From NCBI GenBank assembly GCA_030685235.1, contig MU839104.1, forward strand, positions 372,001-436,000: a stretch of DNA of 64,000 nucleotides, in the 5' to 3' direction. Each line of letters opens with the position of its first letter. The stretch's first letter is position 1. The notes under the pieces are model-generated. The model was given only the letters and a program-made list of their open reading frames with translations, was not told the origin of the DNA and ran no database searches. Positions 1 through 11,257 of the stretch are shown here, piece by piece. Made by a program: the position numbers and the translations under genes. This DNA is from Copromyces sp. CBS 386.78 (lineage: Eukaryota; Ascomycota; Sordariomycetes; Sordariales; Sordariaceae).

Positions 1-1601
1 CTCAGGCGTATGGAGACATGCTGTTTTTGTCCGTCCGTTTCAAAGTGCCCGGCATTGGTCTTGCCAACTTCTGGGGATCAGATCCACCATTCACCCCTCT
101 CAATAATACCCACGATGGTCGTGATATGTTTCCATGTTTCTGCGTTTCGTTAACATCACATTGCTTTGGAAATATCAAGGTCTATCATGCCGTGATCACG
201 GACGATAGTTTCTTTCTGCAGTCAGTCGCGTCAGTCTATCGGGAACATCCAGCTCGCGCAAGAGCACTCCTCTGCACTCACTGCACACATCCCCACTGCT
301 GCACATGCATTGCGCTACAAACTACCCACAGAAAAAATATACAGACAGGCAACCTCCTTGAATCAAGTCTGTCGAATGAGAAGACGCCGTCGAATCACGT
401 CAAAACAACTCGGCCCGCAGCGAGGCTAGATTGTCGTGGGCTTCGCGGTGAGCACCGACCAGGCGACCAAAGCAGTGACCACAACACAAAGAAAGACCGC
501 TGGCAAACCCCAATCGTCCGTGTCTTGAATAGTTACGAGACTGCTTATTGGTTGGTGAGGATTGGAAACCCCCAAATCTCAAGTCCCTGATGGGGTGTCC
601 TGACAGAGTCGGGCGGGTGTCCAGGGATTTTGCTGCGAAATCCCGTCCCACTGGACGGGAGCCCACTGTGAGCCCGCTGAGCCCGCAACCCCAAAATGCT
701 TGATTTTCCTTAGCTTCGGCTTTTCTTTCAGTCGCGTTCTAGCCTGCCAGCTTAGGTTCGTATCCATCCGATATCTCATATCTTGCCTCTTCTTTTTCTC
801 TCTACTCCGAGTCCCCCTTCCCGTCTGTTCTCCTTTTCTTCCTTTTAGATCTGGTCCCGCGCCTTTGGAAATTGAGATTGGGGTCTGTGCTACCTGAACC
901 CGACCTTGTCCTTGTCCTCAAGCGCGGAGACAGTTAGACCCGATAGATCCAATTGTCACCTGCACTTCCAGGTTGACACCTGCAGAGAGGTACCTCTACA
1001 CAGGTAGCGCCTGCCCGTTGGGACAAGCTCGGACAGCTGACAGCGACTGGATTTACTGGGACCAGTCGGACCCCATCGCCATTTTCCTTTCGCGCTTCGC
1101 AATCGGAAGCAGCGCCCGCCTTCAATCGCCATCGAATTGACGAGTAGGGAACTTCGGCTGGCGGCCCCGTTACTTGGCACCACCCTTCCTTCAACTTTAC
1201 TCCAACTTTCAACTTTGCAGATTCGAGGTTCGAGATTCCGGAGATTCGAGATTCTCTTTGGAGACTTCCCTGGGTTTGAGCCCAGGCCTCTTATCTCCCT
1301 CAACTCTCAAACGATATCCACACCGGCCACTGTCAAACATCCGACCTCCCGACTTGGCTAAGCTTTTTGTCTTGCATACGCCTCACCTGCTGGAACCAAC
1401 CGCATGCCACGACTTGGAGAAAAGGCGACATCACACGAAATAAACTACCCGAAGATCAGAGGGTAAAGAAAAAAAAGTCAGACCGTAAGAGCCACCCAGT
1501 CGCGACACTGGCTGCGCTCTGTGTTTCCGACCAACCTACCCTGACCCGTCGTTACCTGTTGTGGCACACCAAGACCGCCCGCCACTGGCACCAACCCTGG
1601 A
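1..1601. other. Left-edge intergenic region and 5' leader of the GPI inositol-deacylase gene
   Basis: No convincing gene is visible. The open frames here are short and have no recognisable domain. The last several hundred bases are pyrimidine-rich and precede the ATG at 1602, so they probably hold the promoter and 5' untranslated leader. A small cluster of imperfect copies of the 9-mer AGATTCGAG lies near 1218-1252. A leader intron cannot be excluded. Confidence 0.5.
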
Positions 1602-4600
1602 ATGAGGACTCGGCTACCTGGAACCTCAGAAGACGGCGATCTATGTCCTGTCGAGGCTCCTGTTCCTAATAATGTCGACTTCCTACTACACCAACAACTC
1701 CAACAGGAGCAGGACGTGTACGCAAACTCGACAACGAATGCGACAACATCCCCGTCGATAGCGCCAACAGCCCCCTCGCAGTCCTCGGCCGCCGAACGAA
1801 CCAGTCCCGAGTCGCCCTCTGTGCGCCAGTCCCCTTCCAAGCGCGATCGTAACCCCGGCCCTTCCTCTAGCCCCGGCGCCGGTCCATTGCATCTCGAGCA
1901 CCAGCCTCCTTCTCAACAGTCGCAAAACCAACAACATCAGCAGTCTTTCTACGCGCGAAGTAGGCGGTCCGGCAACTTCAATTGGAAACTGTCACACTCT
2001 CGGAATGGATCAATAGAGAAGCCCCCGCCTTCCTTCTTCTCTTCCTCCTTTTCCCACTCGCCCTCCACTCCACCGCTCTCCCTCGGAGCCCCTGCGAACG
2101 GGGCCGTCCATTCGAAAGAGATGGAAAAGGAACAGGAGCAAAAATTTGTTGGCAAGCGACCGAGGATACGAAGTCCATGGGCCATCACGTTCGTGACCCT
2201 ACTCACCTCGATACTGGGCATTGGCTTTCTGGCCCTCGTCGTAAATTCTTCCTTCACTCGACACATCGATCCCAAGGGCTGTCGCATGTCGTACATGCGC
2301 CCTGGCTACGCCAAATTCGACGATTTCGACACGGAGCATACTCGTTTCGCAAGCAAATACTCGCTATACCTTTATCGCGAACTGGGCATCGAGAATGATG
2401 CAAAGGTATGGGATGAAAAGACCTCCAGTGCACCATTAACTCCCCCCTTTTGCTTACTTTGCCATTGTAGGTCAAGGGTGTTCCCGTCCTCTTCATTCCC
2501 GGAAACGCCGGTAGCTATAAGCAAGTTCGACCCATTGCCGCCGAAGCCGCTAATTACTTTCACGATGTGTTACAACAAGACGAATCTGCTGTCAAGGCTG
2601 GCGCTCGAAGCCTCGACTTCTTCACGGTCGACTTCAACGAGGATATCACTGCCTTCCATGGCCAGACCCTGCTCGACCAAGCCGAATACCTGAACGAAGC
2701 GATACGATACATCCTTTCGCTTTACCTCGATCGGACCCGCTCAGACCGAGATCCCAATCTGCCAGATCCGACATCAGTTATAGTCTTGGGTCACTCGATG
2801 GGAGGTGTGGTTGCCAGGACCATGCTTATCATGCCCAATTACCAGGCCAATTCCATCAACACCATCCTTACCATGTCCGCCCCGCATGCTCGGCCCCCGG
2901 TTTCTTTCGACAGTGAGATCGTCAAGACCTACAAGGATATCAACGACTACTGGAGACACGCATACTCCCAACAATGGGCCAACAACAACCCTTTGTGGCA
3001 CGTCACTCTGGTTTCTATTGCGGGCGGTGGTTTGGATACCGTTGTACCATCGGATTACGCCAGTGTCGAATCCCTTGTCCCCGATACGCATGGCTTTACC
3101 GTGTTCACCACGAGCATCCCGAACGTATGGACGAGCATGGACCATGCGGCTATCTTGTGGTGCGATCAGTTCCGCAAGGCTTTGGTAAAGGCGATTTTCG
3201 ATGTCGTGGACGTCAACAGAGCCACCCAGACGAAGCCAAGAGCCGACAGAATGAGGGTGTTCAAAAAGTGGTTTCTTACAGGGATGGAGGAGGTGGCGGA
3301 AAAGACCGTGCCGTCCAAGGATCCTTCGACACTGCTTACTCTTGAGGACAACCTGAATTCGGTGATTGCGCAAGGGGAACGTTTGGTACTGAGGAGCCTG
3401 GGCGCGAGCGGCGCGGTGCGCGCTCACCTCTTACCTATACCTCCGTCGGGGTCGCCTGAAGTGAAGCGCTTCACCCTCTTAACGGACCAGAAGCTGGATA
3501 TTTCTAGCGAAATTGGGAGGCTGGAGGTTTTGTTTTGCAGCGTATTCCCGATGCAGCCTGGTCAGGTGGTGGCAGGTTTTGCGACTCAGGTCAACCTTGC
3601 TGGAGAAGGTAGCGCTTCCACACGGTTGGCGTGTAACAATGCGGCCTCGGATGTTGTCATCCTCCCAGCGTCCGTTCGGTCATCGCAGTATCCCTTCTCT
3701 AAGGATGGGGAGCCCCCGAGGATGCCTTTCTCATATCTCCAGTATGACGTTGAGGATATCGCTGAGCATCAGTACGTTGCTGTAATCGAGAAGGCCAACA
3801 CTCCGACCCCAGGTTTTGTGATCGCCGAGTTTAGCGATGTTTCTCAGTCGCATCGTACAAGGCACATCAGTCTTCGTCGGCTCCTCGCGTTCGGCATGAA
3901 ATTTCGCCTCCCCTCCTCGCGACCGATGGTTTCCGAACTCAAGATTCCCACTATGCAGTCAAGTCTGTTGGCATACAACTTGGAAATCAGCGAGCAAAAC
4001 TGTGGTGAACAACAGGAGCTCTTCGCCCCGCTGGTTCGTCAGTATCTGACGGAGCCGTACGAGTCCAAGTTTTTTGTCAACGCCAGAGAAGCCGCAGTGA
4101 GCATTCATGGTGTTGCGCCGTACGTGCCTCCGCCACTGAAGAGCAGATCGACGGAGGACGGTCTCAGTTTCCAGTTTTGGACCGATCCAACCTGTGCCTC
4201 CAACATCAATATCAAGATGAGCATTGATGTCATGGGCAGTCTTGGCAAACTGTATATGCGATACCGGACGGTATTTGCTGCGTTCCCCTTGCTGGTGGTC
4301 ACGCTTGTCTTGCGCAAGCAGTTCCGCATCTATGACAATACCGGGATATTTGTTTCTTTCTCTGAAAGTTTGGATCTGTGCTTGAGGCAGTCGATCCCCT
4401 TGGTTCTTGCCTTCCTCACTTTTCTGTCGCTGTCCAACTCCTCATCATCGACAACGGCAAACATTTGGAATTGGGCTAATGTCACATCTGGCGCGATTGA
4501 CTTCCACCAGAACGACCTCCTCATCGGAACACAGGATCCTTTCTTCTGGTTCTTGATACCGGTGATTGGGCTCATCTGTGTTGGAATCTGCACCGTGTTC

Positions 4601-5371
4601 AACTACATGACTCTCATCCTTGTACACGTCTTGAGCACAGCTGTTAGCCTCTTGAGCTTTCGGCCTGGGTGGATTCGCAACGAGGAAAGACGCAAAGCCT
4701 TGCCTCTTCCTGCGTTCTATCCCACTTCACCAAGGCGGCGAATGGTCACCACCGCCATCTTGCTAGTCCTCGTTTCGACTCTGATCCCTTATCAATTTGC
4801 GTACTTGGTGTGCTGCTTGGTACAGCTGACCACCACGGTCCGGGCACAAAGAATCGCCTCGGATCTGAAATCAGCCGCCAACTCCAACTTCTACAACTAC
4901 GTCCACTCCATTCTCCTGCTTATGCTCTGGATCCTTCCCATCAACCTCCCCATCTTGGCGGTCTGGATTCGCAACTTGGCGGTTCACTGGCTCACCCCCT
5001 TCTCATCCCACCATAATCTCCTTTCCATCATGCCGTTTATCATTCTCGTGGAGACATTGACAACGGGCAAGATGGTCCCCAGGGTTAATAGCCGGTTCAA
5101 GCACTTCACCAGTGTCCTGCTGTTCGGGATCGCCCTCTATGCCGCCATCTACGGCGTTTCTTACGCATACATGCTGCACTACCTGGTCAACCTGGTAGCC
5201 GCCTGGTTGGCCATCGTTCACTCGACATCGGACCCTTGGTCAGTTCTTTCTGGCATAAAACACATCAGCTGCACTCTGTTCGATGCGGGTAACACCAGCA
5301 ACGTCGGCGGCGTTAACGGAACTACCAACACGGTGCTGGCCGAGGAGCGTAAAATGAGGAAGGACCCATGA
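1602..5371 (+). CDS. bst1: GPI inositol-deacylase (Bst1/PGAP1 family)
   Basis: Two exons, 1602-2405 and 2471-5371, with a 65-nt intron; 1234 residues. Family members remove the acyl chain from inositol of GPI anchors in the ER, which helps GPI proteins leave the ER. The first ~190 residues are low-complexity, rich in Ser, Pro and Gln, as in other filamentous fungi. One membrane segment lies at about 193-214. The PGAP1 lipase domain follows: FIPGNAGSYKQ opens it, the nucleophile serine is in GHSMGG near 375-380, and Asp (GGGLD, ~456) and His (MDHAAILWC, ~492) are the likely triad partners. The C-terminal third holds several hydrophobic helices. The start is the first ATG of the frame. It stands alone on this strand, with the next gene about 1.9 kb downstream. 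Family assignment is secure; the N-terminal extent is less so. Confidence 0.93.
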
Positions 5372-5866
5372 TAGAGGAAAAAAAGAGAGAAAGACCGTGG
5401 CTTTAATATCACACATCCATCCACCCCATCCCCATTGTCGATGACGGATTAATGTCTCCCTACCGTCTACCGTCTAACCGTTCTCCTGTTCAGCCACGCG
5501 TCAACAAGAAACAAGCAAGCAAGCAGAGAATTGCATACACAAGACCGTTATAGACTTATATACTACACTCCCATACATACATACCCCATTGATACCCCAA
5601 AACGACGGCCGTGGCTGATCTTGTTCAGCGCGTGCTTCATCTGTCTGTTTCGACCTTGTTTATCGAGTTACCTTTGCGCGTACAACTGTACATAGATATA
5701 TCATTGTTCGAGTTGGATAAATTCCATTCCGAAGAGAACAATATGAATGATGCTAATTGCTATCTTGTCTCTCCATATCTCGCCGTTGTTCGTGTTGTCA
5801 TATCAATCAATTCAACTTTCCCGATAATGCACAGGTATTTTGCAGTCCAGAGAAGTCTGTAAGCAG

Positions 5867-5898
<32 letters not shown>

Positions 5899-5910
5899 GC
5901 ACTAACAATC

Positions 5911-6176
5911 TCATACGGCCATAGATAGTGGAGAGCTCGGGATCCCGTCGGCTCTCCCAAAGATAAGCGACCATATCGAAAGATTATCCGTGGAAGTAGT
6001 TTTGATAGGACCCTTTCTGTACGGTAAGCAATCATTCCTCCTACATACTAGGTTACTACCTAGCGATCCGCATAGATTTTCCCGGTCTGAATTACATGCA
6101 GTTTCACGGGTCTTTGAACTGTAGTAGTTGGGTCGGCGACGATCACACAGCGAATCCTGGGTGCTGTATGTTTTTT
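5911..6176 (+). pseudogene. 5S rRNA gene relic interrupted by an insertion of roughly 120-150 bp
   Basis: The segment 5911-5968 reads as the 5' half of a fungal 5S rRNA: CATACGGCCATAG at the start, then CTCGGGATCCCGTC and GCTCTCCCAAAGATAAGC. The 3' half follows at about 6121-6170 (TAGTAGTTGGGTCGG, GCGAATCC, GGGTGCTGTATG) and runs into six T, a normal Pol III terminator. CATAC at the 5' end can pair with GTATG at the 3' end, as in helix I. Between the halves lie about 120-150 bases that do not belong, and the distance end to end is ~260 nt against ~118-120 for 5S rRNA. The 7-mer AGTAGTT occurs at 5995-6001 and 6123-6129 and could be a target-site duplication. The internal Pol III control region is therefore split, so the copy is probably inactive. 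Dispersed 5S genes and pseudogenes are known from Neurospora. Confidence 0.85.
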
Positions 6177-6548
6177 CTGAACTTTTTATATCTCGTTCCT
6201 TCCATCCATCAGTAGCGCATCTCTGATCCTTCTCCTGTCTCATTTTCTTTTTCCACCAACTCTTCCATCGGCCTAACCCAATGTTATTTCTTGCAAATAG
6301 CCTGGCAGTTCCTGTTCTTACCCAACATCTTTGACATGGGCAACTTCAATCCCCTCTCTAATCTCCAATCACGATTCAGCCTCCGGACTCGGAAGAGAAC
6401 CACAGAAAATGGCCACTCTCCACAGCCAAAGAGGACCCTTGAAAGCTGACAGAAGCTTATGTATTTCTTGGTATTTCCCTGGCGTCTCCTGTCATCCCCT
6501 CACGTTCCTGAACGTCGACGCCATGTGTCGGGTGAGATGGGGTAGGAT

Positions 6549-6575
6549 CCCCGCACACTGCGGGGGAATGTGGGG
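6549..6575. promoter_or_regulatory. GC-rich dyad upstream of the FAH-family gene
   Basis: A perfect dyad CCCCGC-N5-GCGGGG spans 6549-6565, and GTGGGG follows at 6570-6575. GCGGGG and GTGGGG both fit SYGGRG, the core described for CreA/CRE-1 carbon-repression factors; CCCC-type cores also bind stress factors. It lies about 650 bp upstream of the next ATG. A regulatory role is only inferred. Confidence 0.25.
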
Positions 6576-7228
6576 GTGCTCCTGCCCGGTTCTAGGTCCT
6601 CGAGGGGTCCTCTCCAGGGAACGGGAAAAGCCAACTTCACCCTATCATGGTCCTCTTCATCATCGTTATCTTCCTGTCTTCCCATGGCGTCTTCTTCCTA
6701 ACCAGGGGTTCTACCCATCCCAATTGCGCTGTTGATATCAATATCCGGCACTTGTCACAACCCGCAGCGTTGAAGAGCTGCATACCAAGGATACCATGCG
6801 GGTTCGGGAAAACCTCTCCAAACTCCATCAACTTCTCAACGCGGGAAGCAATAAATCAGGCTGATCTGCGGATGACCCACATCTGTCCTACGATGACAAA
6901 CTGCTGTATGTACTGCCGGGCAGTGGTGGTCGGCATGATGAACAAGTGGTTAGTCAGCTTTATGCTAGCAGGTAAATACACTAGCCTCGGTCATATTTAT
7001 GAGCTCCATTCGCATGCTCTGGAGTGCATGGCTGCTTGCCCCTCAACGTGATGCTGATCTTCCGTCCTCCTTCTCCGAATTGCGGCCTTGGACTATTGTT
7101 TTGACTTGACAAGCGGGACTGATAAATATTGAAGTATAAGTGTGCGTGCTACCCGAAATCATCACTATTCTTGTGTTACATCATCGTTCGAGTCCATTTC
7201 TTTGCAGAAGTCCAGAAACACAGCAACC

Positions 7229-8353
7229 ATGCCGTTCAGCCGTGAGTTCAATCCTTCCTCCAGTTGCCCCTTCACCATTTCATGACTGGACAAGATCTCT
7301 AAAGTCGACACGGAAAACATCTGACGACACTGAACTGACACTCAACTCTCATCTAGGTCTCGTCAGATTCGTCCCCAAGGGCGATGATTCCAAGGTCCTC
7401 ATCGGCGAGCCCGTCGACAGCCAAATCGACGTCGGCGCCGCCGTCCGCAAGGGCGAAGATGTCGAAGTGAACGTCTACTCTGGCACCTCCGTTCTCGACG
7501 CCGGTTCTCCCACCGGAAACAAGGCCACCATCGGCCGGATTCTCTCACCCGTCACGGCTCAAGAAGCCGGCACCATTCGTTGCATTGGCTTGAACGTGAG
7601 CTTCTGCTCCCTCATCCTTCCAAACAAGCAGCACAGCTGAGCTAACCCTTTCCCGCGAAAACAGTACAAGAAACACGCCGAAGAAGCCAAGATGTCAATT
7701 CCCGCGATTCCCACTCTCTTCCTCAAGCCCGCCACCGCCCTCGCCGACCCCTACCCGGCGCCCACCATCATCCCCAAGCACACCATCGAGTCGGACTCGG
7801 CCGACTACGAGTCCGAGCTGGCCATCATCCTCGGCAAGGACTGCAAGAACGTTTCCGAAGCAGATGCGCTCGACTACATTTTGGGGTACACCGCCTGCAA
7901 CGACATCAGCGACCGCGCGTCGCAGTTTGCGCAGACGCAGTGGTGCTACTCCAAGGGGTTCGACGGTAGTTGCCCCATTGGCCCAGTGTTGGTGAGCAAG
8001 GAGGTTATTGGGAATGATGTGGGCGGGCTGAAGTTGAGGGGGTTGAAGAATGGGAAGGTGGTGCAGGATAGTCCTTTGACGTGAGTTTCCCCTTTCATCA
8101 TTGCTTTACTCGGCTTGGATGCTAACCGGACGGGTTTTTACACAGTGACCTCATCTTCTCGGTTCGGCAAATCGTCAGCTTCTTGTCGCAGGGCACCACT
8201 TTGCCCAAGGGTACCGTTATCATTACTGGTACCCCGGCCGGTGTGGGCTTTGCTAGGAATCCCAAGGAGTATTTGCATGATGGTGATGAGTTTGTGGTGG
8301 AGATCTTGCCGCATATTGGTAGCTTGTATAATGTGTTGAAGAACGAGCAGTAG
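7229..8353 (+). CDS. Fumarylacetoacetate hydrolase-family protein (FAHD2/acylpyruvase-like)
   Basis: Four exons: 7229-7241, 7357-7595, 7665-8080 and 8146-8353; 291 residues. The first exon is only 13 nt and the arginine codon is split by intron 1; intron donors are all GTGAG. The C-terminal two thirds is a FAH fold: a metal-ligand segment around HTIESDSADYESELAIILGK, then the GYTACNDISDR motif, GFDGSCPIGP and ITGTPAGVGFAR. Family members are Mg2+-dependent hydrolases or decarboxylases acting on beta-diketo acids (fumarylpyruvate, acylpyruvates, oxaloacetate); the exact substrate cannot be read from sequence. Length matches the single-domain FAHD1/2 group plus a ~70-residue N-terminal domain, and not tyrosine-pathway FAH (~420). 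No targeting peptide is evident. The start at 7229 has a good context (CAACCATGCC). It lies tail to tail with the small gene at 8954-9470. Confidence 0.9.
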
Positions 8354-8953
8354 GGAGTGTCAGGTGAGATGAATGGATGGCGAAAGGTCTGATCCAATGA
8401 CCTCAGGTTGGAATGAGGAGTTAGCTATATGGAAGGTCTTGCGAGTTAATGAATATCATGAACAACTACGATGAAACGTTGTAATGATCTATCCTTAGCA
8501 TGGGACGTTGATATGCGTTTCCTGAGTTACGTTTCTGGCTATTTATCTCCCTAATCATTGTATAAGCTTTGGAGAGGAACGGCCTTGCCAGATTTACTGT
8601 TCAAAAGTCGGACATCATTAACGCTTCAAAATTTGGCGAAGTTTAACGTGCCGCATCTTAGACATCCGAAGTTTGCTCGCAACCAAAACATGGGCTATCT
8701 TCTGGTAGTATCTGAGAGTTGGCCATTGTCCACCCAGCCCGTGATCATATACGACGCTCACGCGCTGCATTCCATCAATCGGCCACCCTGTTCACCACAT
8801 GTTCGTCTGATCTTTCAAACTTGAAAATCTTATTTCGGATATCTCGATGCTCCAACTCCATCCCATTGCTTCTTTACAGCTTCTGCCATCCAAAGTATTC
8901 CCAAAACCACAACCCACAGTATTCCATCTCTCTCTCCCAACTTTCACTACTGC
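8354..8953. other. Convergent 3' intergenic region
   Basis: About 600 bp between the convergent stop codons of the FAH-family gene and the 118-residue protein gene. Only 3' untranslated sequence is expected; nothing else is supported. Confidence 0.5.
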
Positions 8954-9470
8954 TTAATCCAACAAGCTGGGCAAATTCTCCTTAATATATTCCACCACCG
9001 CATCCGGTCCCTTATTCACCTGCAACCCCTGCGGCAGCGAGAAAGTCTTGAGGTCCTCGCCGACCACGCCCTTGGCGATAGCGATGATCTGCTGAGCTTC
9101 TTCGGGAGTCCACATTGATGCCGTGAACTGGGTGCGCTTTTGCGTTAATTTCTTTCACACCCATCTTACATTTTGTAGACCAGGGAGGGACATTGGGGTG
9201 GGAAGGAAAGGAAAATAGGGAAACACGAACCAGAACGTTGGGTTGATGCTCTTCGACTACGGCCTTGACTTCTTCAATTGCTATTGGGTTCGTCAGCAAT
9301 GCAAGTGAGAGGGTTACCGAGAGGGAAGTGAACTCACAAGCAGCGTTACCGGCGTGAATGATGGTGTACTTCTCCTTGACGTCCTCGACGACACGACCGA
9401 TGAGACGCTTGGCGCGGTCGGGGGCCGTGTTGACGGTGACGAGCTTGTAAGGGCCGGAGGGGGAGGACAT
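8954..9470 (-). CDS. Small conserved-looking protein of unknown function (118 residues)
   Basis: Minus strand, three exons: 9470-9338, 9280-9231 and 9127-8954. Splicing gives one frame of 117 sense codons before the final Asp and stop, reading HAGNAASIEEVKAVVEEH, then VLFTASMWTPEEAQQIIAIA, and ending with an amphipathic helix (VVEYIKENLPSLLD). The codon choice is GC3-rich, as in real genes here, and introns interrupt codons cleanly. Intron 1 has GTGAGT; intron 2 would use the weaker donor GTTCGT, with ATTAAC as branch site, so that junction is the least certain. No membrane segment or signal peptide. I recognise the type as a small fungal hypothetical protein but can name no function. It is convergent with the FAH-family gene. 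Confidence 0.7.
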
Positions 9471-9795
9471 TGTCGGTGTTTTGTTCTTTTGTTTGACGGT
9501 GAACGGTATGTATGTAAGGGAGGATGTGAGGACTACTAGGTCAGTAGATTATGTGACTGGGTGAAGGAATGGTGGTAATGATTGACGGAACCTTTCACGG
9601 GTTTTGATGGTGAGGATGATGGAAGTAGAGGCCTTTCAAATGGAAACTAAAATGAAAAATAAATAAAAAATACACTGCAAGTAAAAACGTGAAGAGGTCA
9701 ATGATATGATCTTCCAACCTTCTCAAACCTCGCCACAAAGACTAATGGCTTCGGGATCACCTACCCGCAACCCACGCGCCTCAGGAACCAAAGAG

Positions 9796-10164
9796 TACAG
9801 TTAAGTCCCCTGTTCTGGCAACCCCCAAAATCCGGGCAAAGGGGTAGTTGGAACAGGGGGTGTTGCTGGGACTAGGGTAGGGTGCACGGGCCGCACCACC
9901 AAAACTACCCAAAAAAAAAGCCTATGCCCAAACTTTTGTCCCCCGCTATAAGACTATACCAACCCTAACCCTACGCTTTCTACCCTTTTTTCCGCCCCAA
10001 AAGTTCACCTTCCCATACAAATTTAAGAGCAACTTTTCACATTTATGTTGCTAGTTGCAGGGTTGCGCGTACTCAGCAAAAAAATGAAAATTTCGCTCTA
10101 GGGGTTGTTGCAACAGGGGGGGTTGCTCGAAATGGGGGGTGCTGGAACAGGGGACCTTACTGTA
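9796..10164. mobile_element. Miniature TA-flanked inverted-repeat element (MITE, Tc1/mariner- or pogo-like ends)
   Basis: The ends are inverted repeats of about 30 bp. The left begins TACAGTTAAGTCCCCTGTTC at 9796 and the right, read on the other strand from 10164, begins TACAGTAAGGTCCCCTGTTC; pairing continues through GGCAACCCCC/AGCACCCCC. CAGT...ACTG termini bounded by TA are typical of Tc1/mariner-superfamily elements, which duplicate TA. The core motif TGNAACAGGGG recurs near 9847 and 10109 inside both ends as subterminal repeats. At 369 bp it has no transposase, so it would be a non-autonomous copy. The stretch also carries two telomere-like CCCTAA units near 9962, probably by chance. Confidence 0.75.
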
Positions 10165-10178
10165 AACCCGATCGCCGT

Positions 10179-11074
10179 TCAGCGCTTTTCTTCCATCCCA
10201 TGTGACAGACACCTCATACATACTTTAATCCTGTCGCCCACCAAGACGCATTCGTACTTTTGCTTCACGACTCCATCATCTTGTTTCCCCAAGACGACGG
10301 GAGCGGAGTGAACTTCAAAACGCGGGGAAGCGTTACGGGACGTCGTCACATCGCGCGCCCCGCAATCCGTGGAGAAAGTGCCGACCGGTGTCGGTGTCGG
10401 TGGTCTCGGCATTTAAGACCTCCGAATCTTGAGGATGACGACGACTTGGTATTTTCTTGTAATAATCTCGCCATTTGGCATGGTAATAACCCTTGTTCTT
10501 ATGAGAGATTCGGGCAAGGGCTTTACTGCGCGCATGAACTCGGAGTGGAAGCTATCATCGAAGTCATTGATATCAGATAACCCCCGTTGCCCTTCCATTT
10601 GCAAGTCAATGGGAAGGAAGTCATCTGCTCGTACAAACTCCGTATGATGCGGGGGACTGGACGGACGTGACAGCGTCCCGAACCTAAATGTCATCATGGC
10701 CGGTACTGAACCAACGGACCATGAACCAACCGCTTTCTGATAATATTTGTGCAAGTTATTTCATGCCATCATCTCAATGATTCTTGCCATTCCAGGGCCT
10801 TGAGGCGTGCATTAGCCCTGAACGGGACGTGGTTTTCGGGGGCTTGTTAGCGTCTTCCATGGGACAATCCTTTCTCCATACAACTGAAGTGCTCGGAAAA
10901 GGCAAGGGCGAATGGTTTTCCCGGAAATACATGGAAGTCACTTACACTTTCCCTTTCAGCCCAATGCGACCCAAGCGAGGAAATTGGCGTTGACGTATGC
11001 TTTGATTTCGCTATGACTGGAAAAGGAGAAATTGGAATTGTCGATTTATCCTTGAGGAATGCCCTTTTTGCCAC
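10179..11074 (-). pseudogene. Decayed coding region of unknown function
   Basis: On the minus strand one frame stays open over long stretches and reads like protein, but it is broken by in-frame stops. Reading from about 10880 down to 10179, stops fall at 10814-10812 (TAA), 10763-10761 (TGA) and 10415-10413 (TAA). The best piece is 10754-10416 (for example PNGEIITRKYQVVVILKIRR), and the piece after the last stop (10412-10179) continues in the same frame with KYECVLVGDRIKVCMRC. Another open piece lies at 11074-10847 in a different frame. CGA to TGA and CAA to TAA changes are what repeat-induced point mutation would give, but this was not tested. No domain is recognised. An alternative is a small live gene ending at 10413. 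It sits between two miniature elements. Confidence 0.35.
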
Positions 11075-11257
11075 ACCGTCACCATTTTTGGCATCTCACA
11101 GGGGATGAGGCACTCAATTCAGGGGAGTGGTCAGAGTCTCAGGCCAAAACCCTAACCCTCTACAACCCCTTTTTGGGAAGGACCCCAACGAGGGGGAGCA
11201 TGTGACGACACTGGTGCAATGGAGAACACTTACGGGGTGGTTCATGACGACAGGCAA

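Larger units (their letters stand above)
5372..7228. other. Intergenic region with T27 tract, 5S relic and FAH-gene promoter
   Basis: No protein-coding gene is supported. It holds a run of 27 T at 5872-5898, the interrupted 5S rRNA copy (separate entry), a GC-rich dyad at 6549-6565 (separate entry), and the promoter of the downstream FAH-family gene with AT-rich sequence near 7120-7135. Confidence 0.6.

Noticed and set aside
1200..1260. GAGGTTCGAGATTCCGGAG resembling a tRNA B box
   Set aside because: It has an extra base in the loop consensus and belongs to a short AGATTCGAG repeat cluster; no cloverleaf.
6647..7051. 134-codon frame with a hydrophobic start that looks like a secreted Cys-containing protein
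   Set aside because: The hydrophobic start comes from a TC-rich tract; no conserved pattern, and a second hydrophobic stretch argues against secretion. It overlaps the FAH promoter interval.
9961..9975. Telomere-like CCCTAA repeat
   Set aside because: Only two units inside a miniature element with non-telomeric surroundings.
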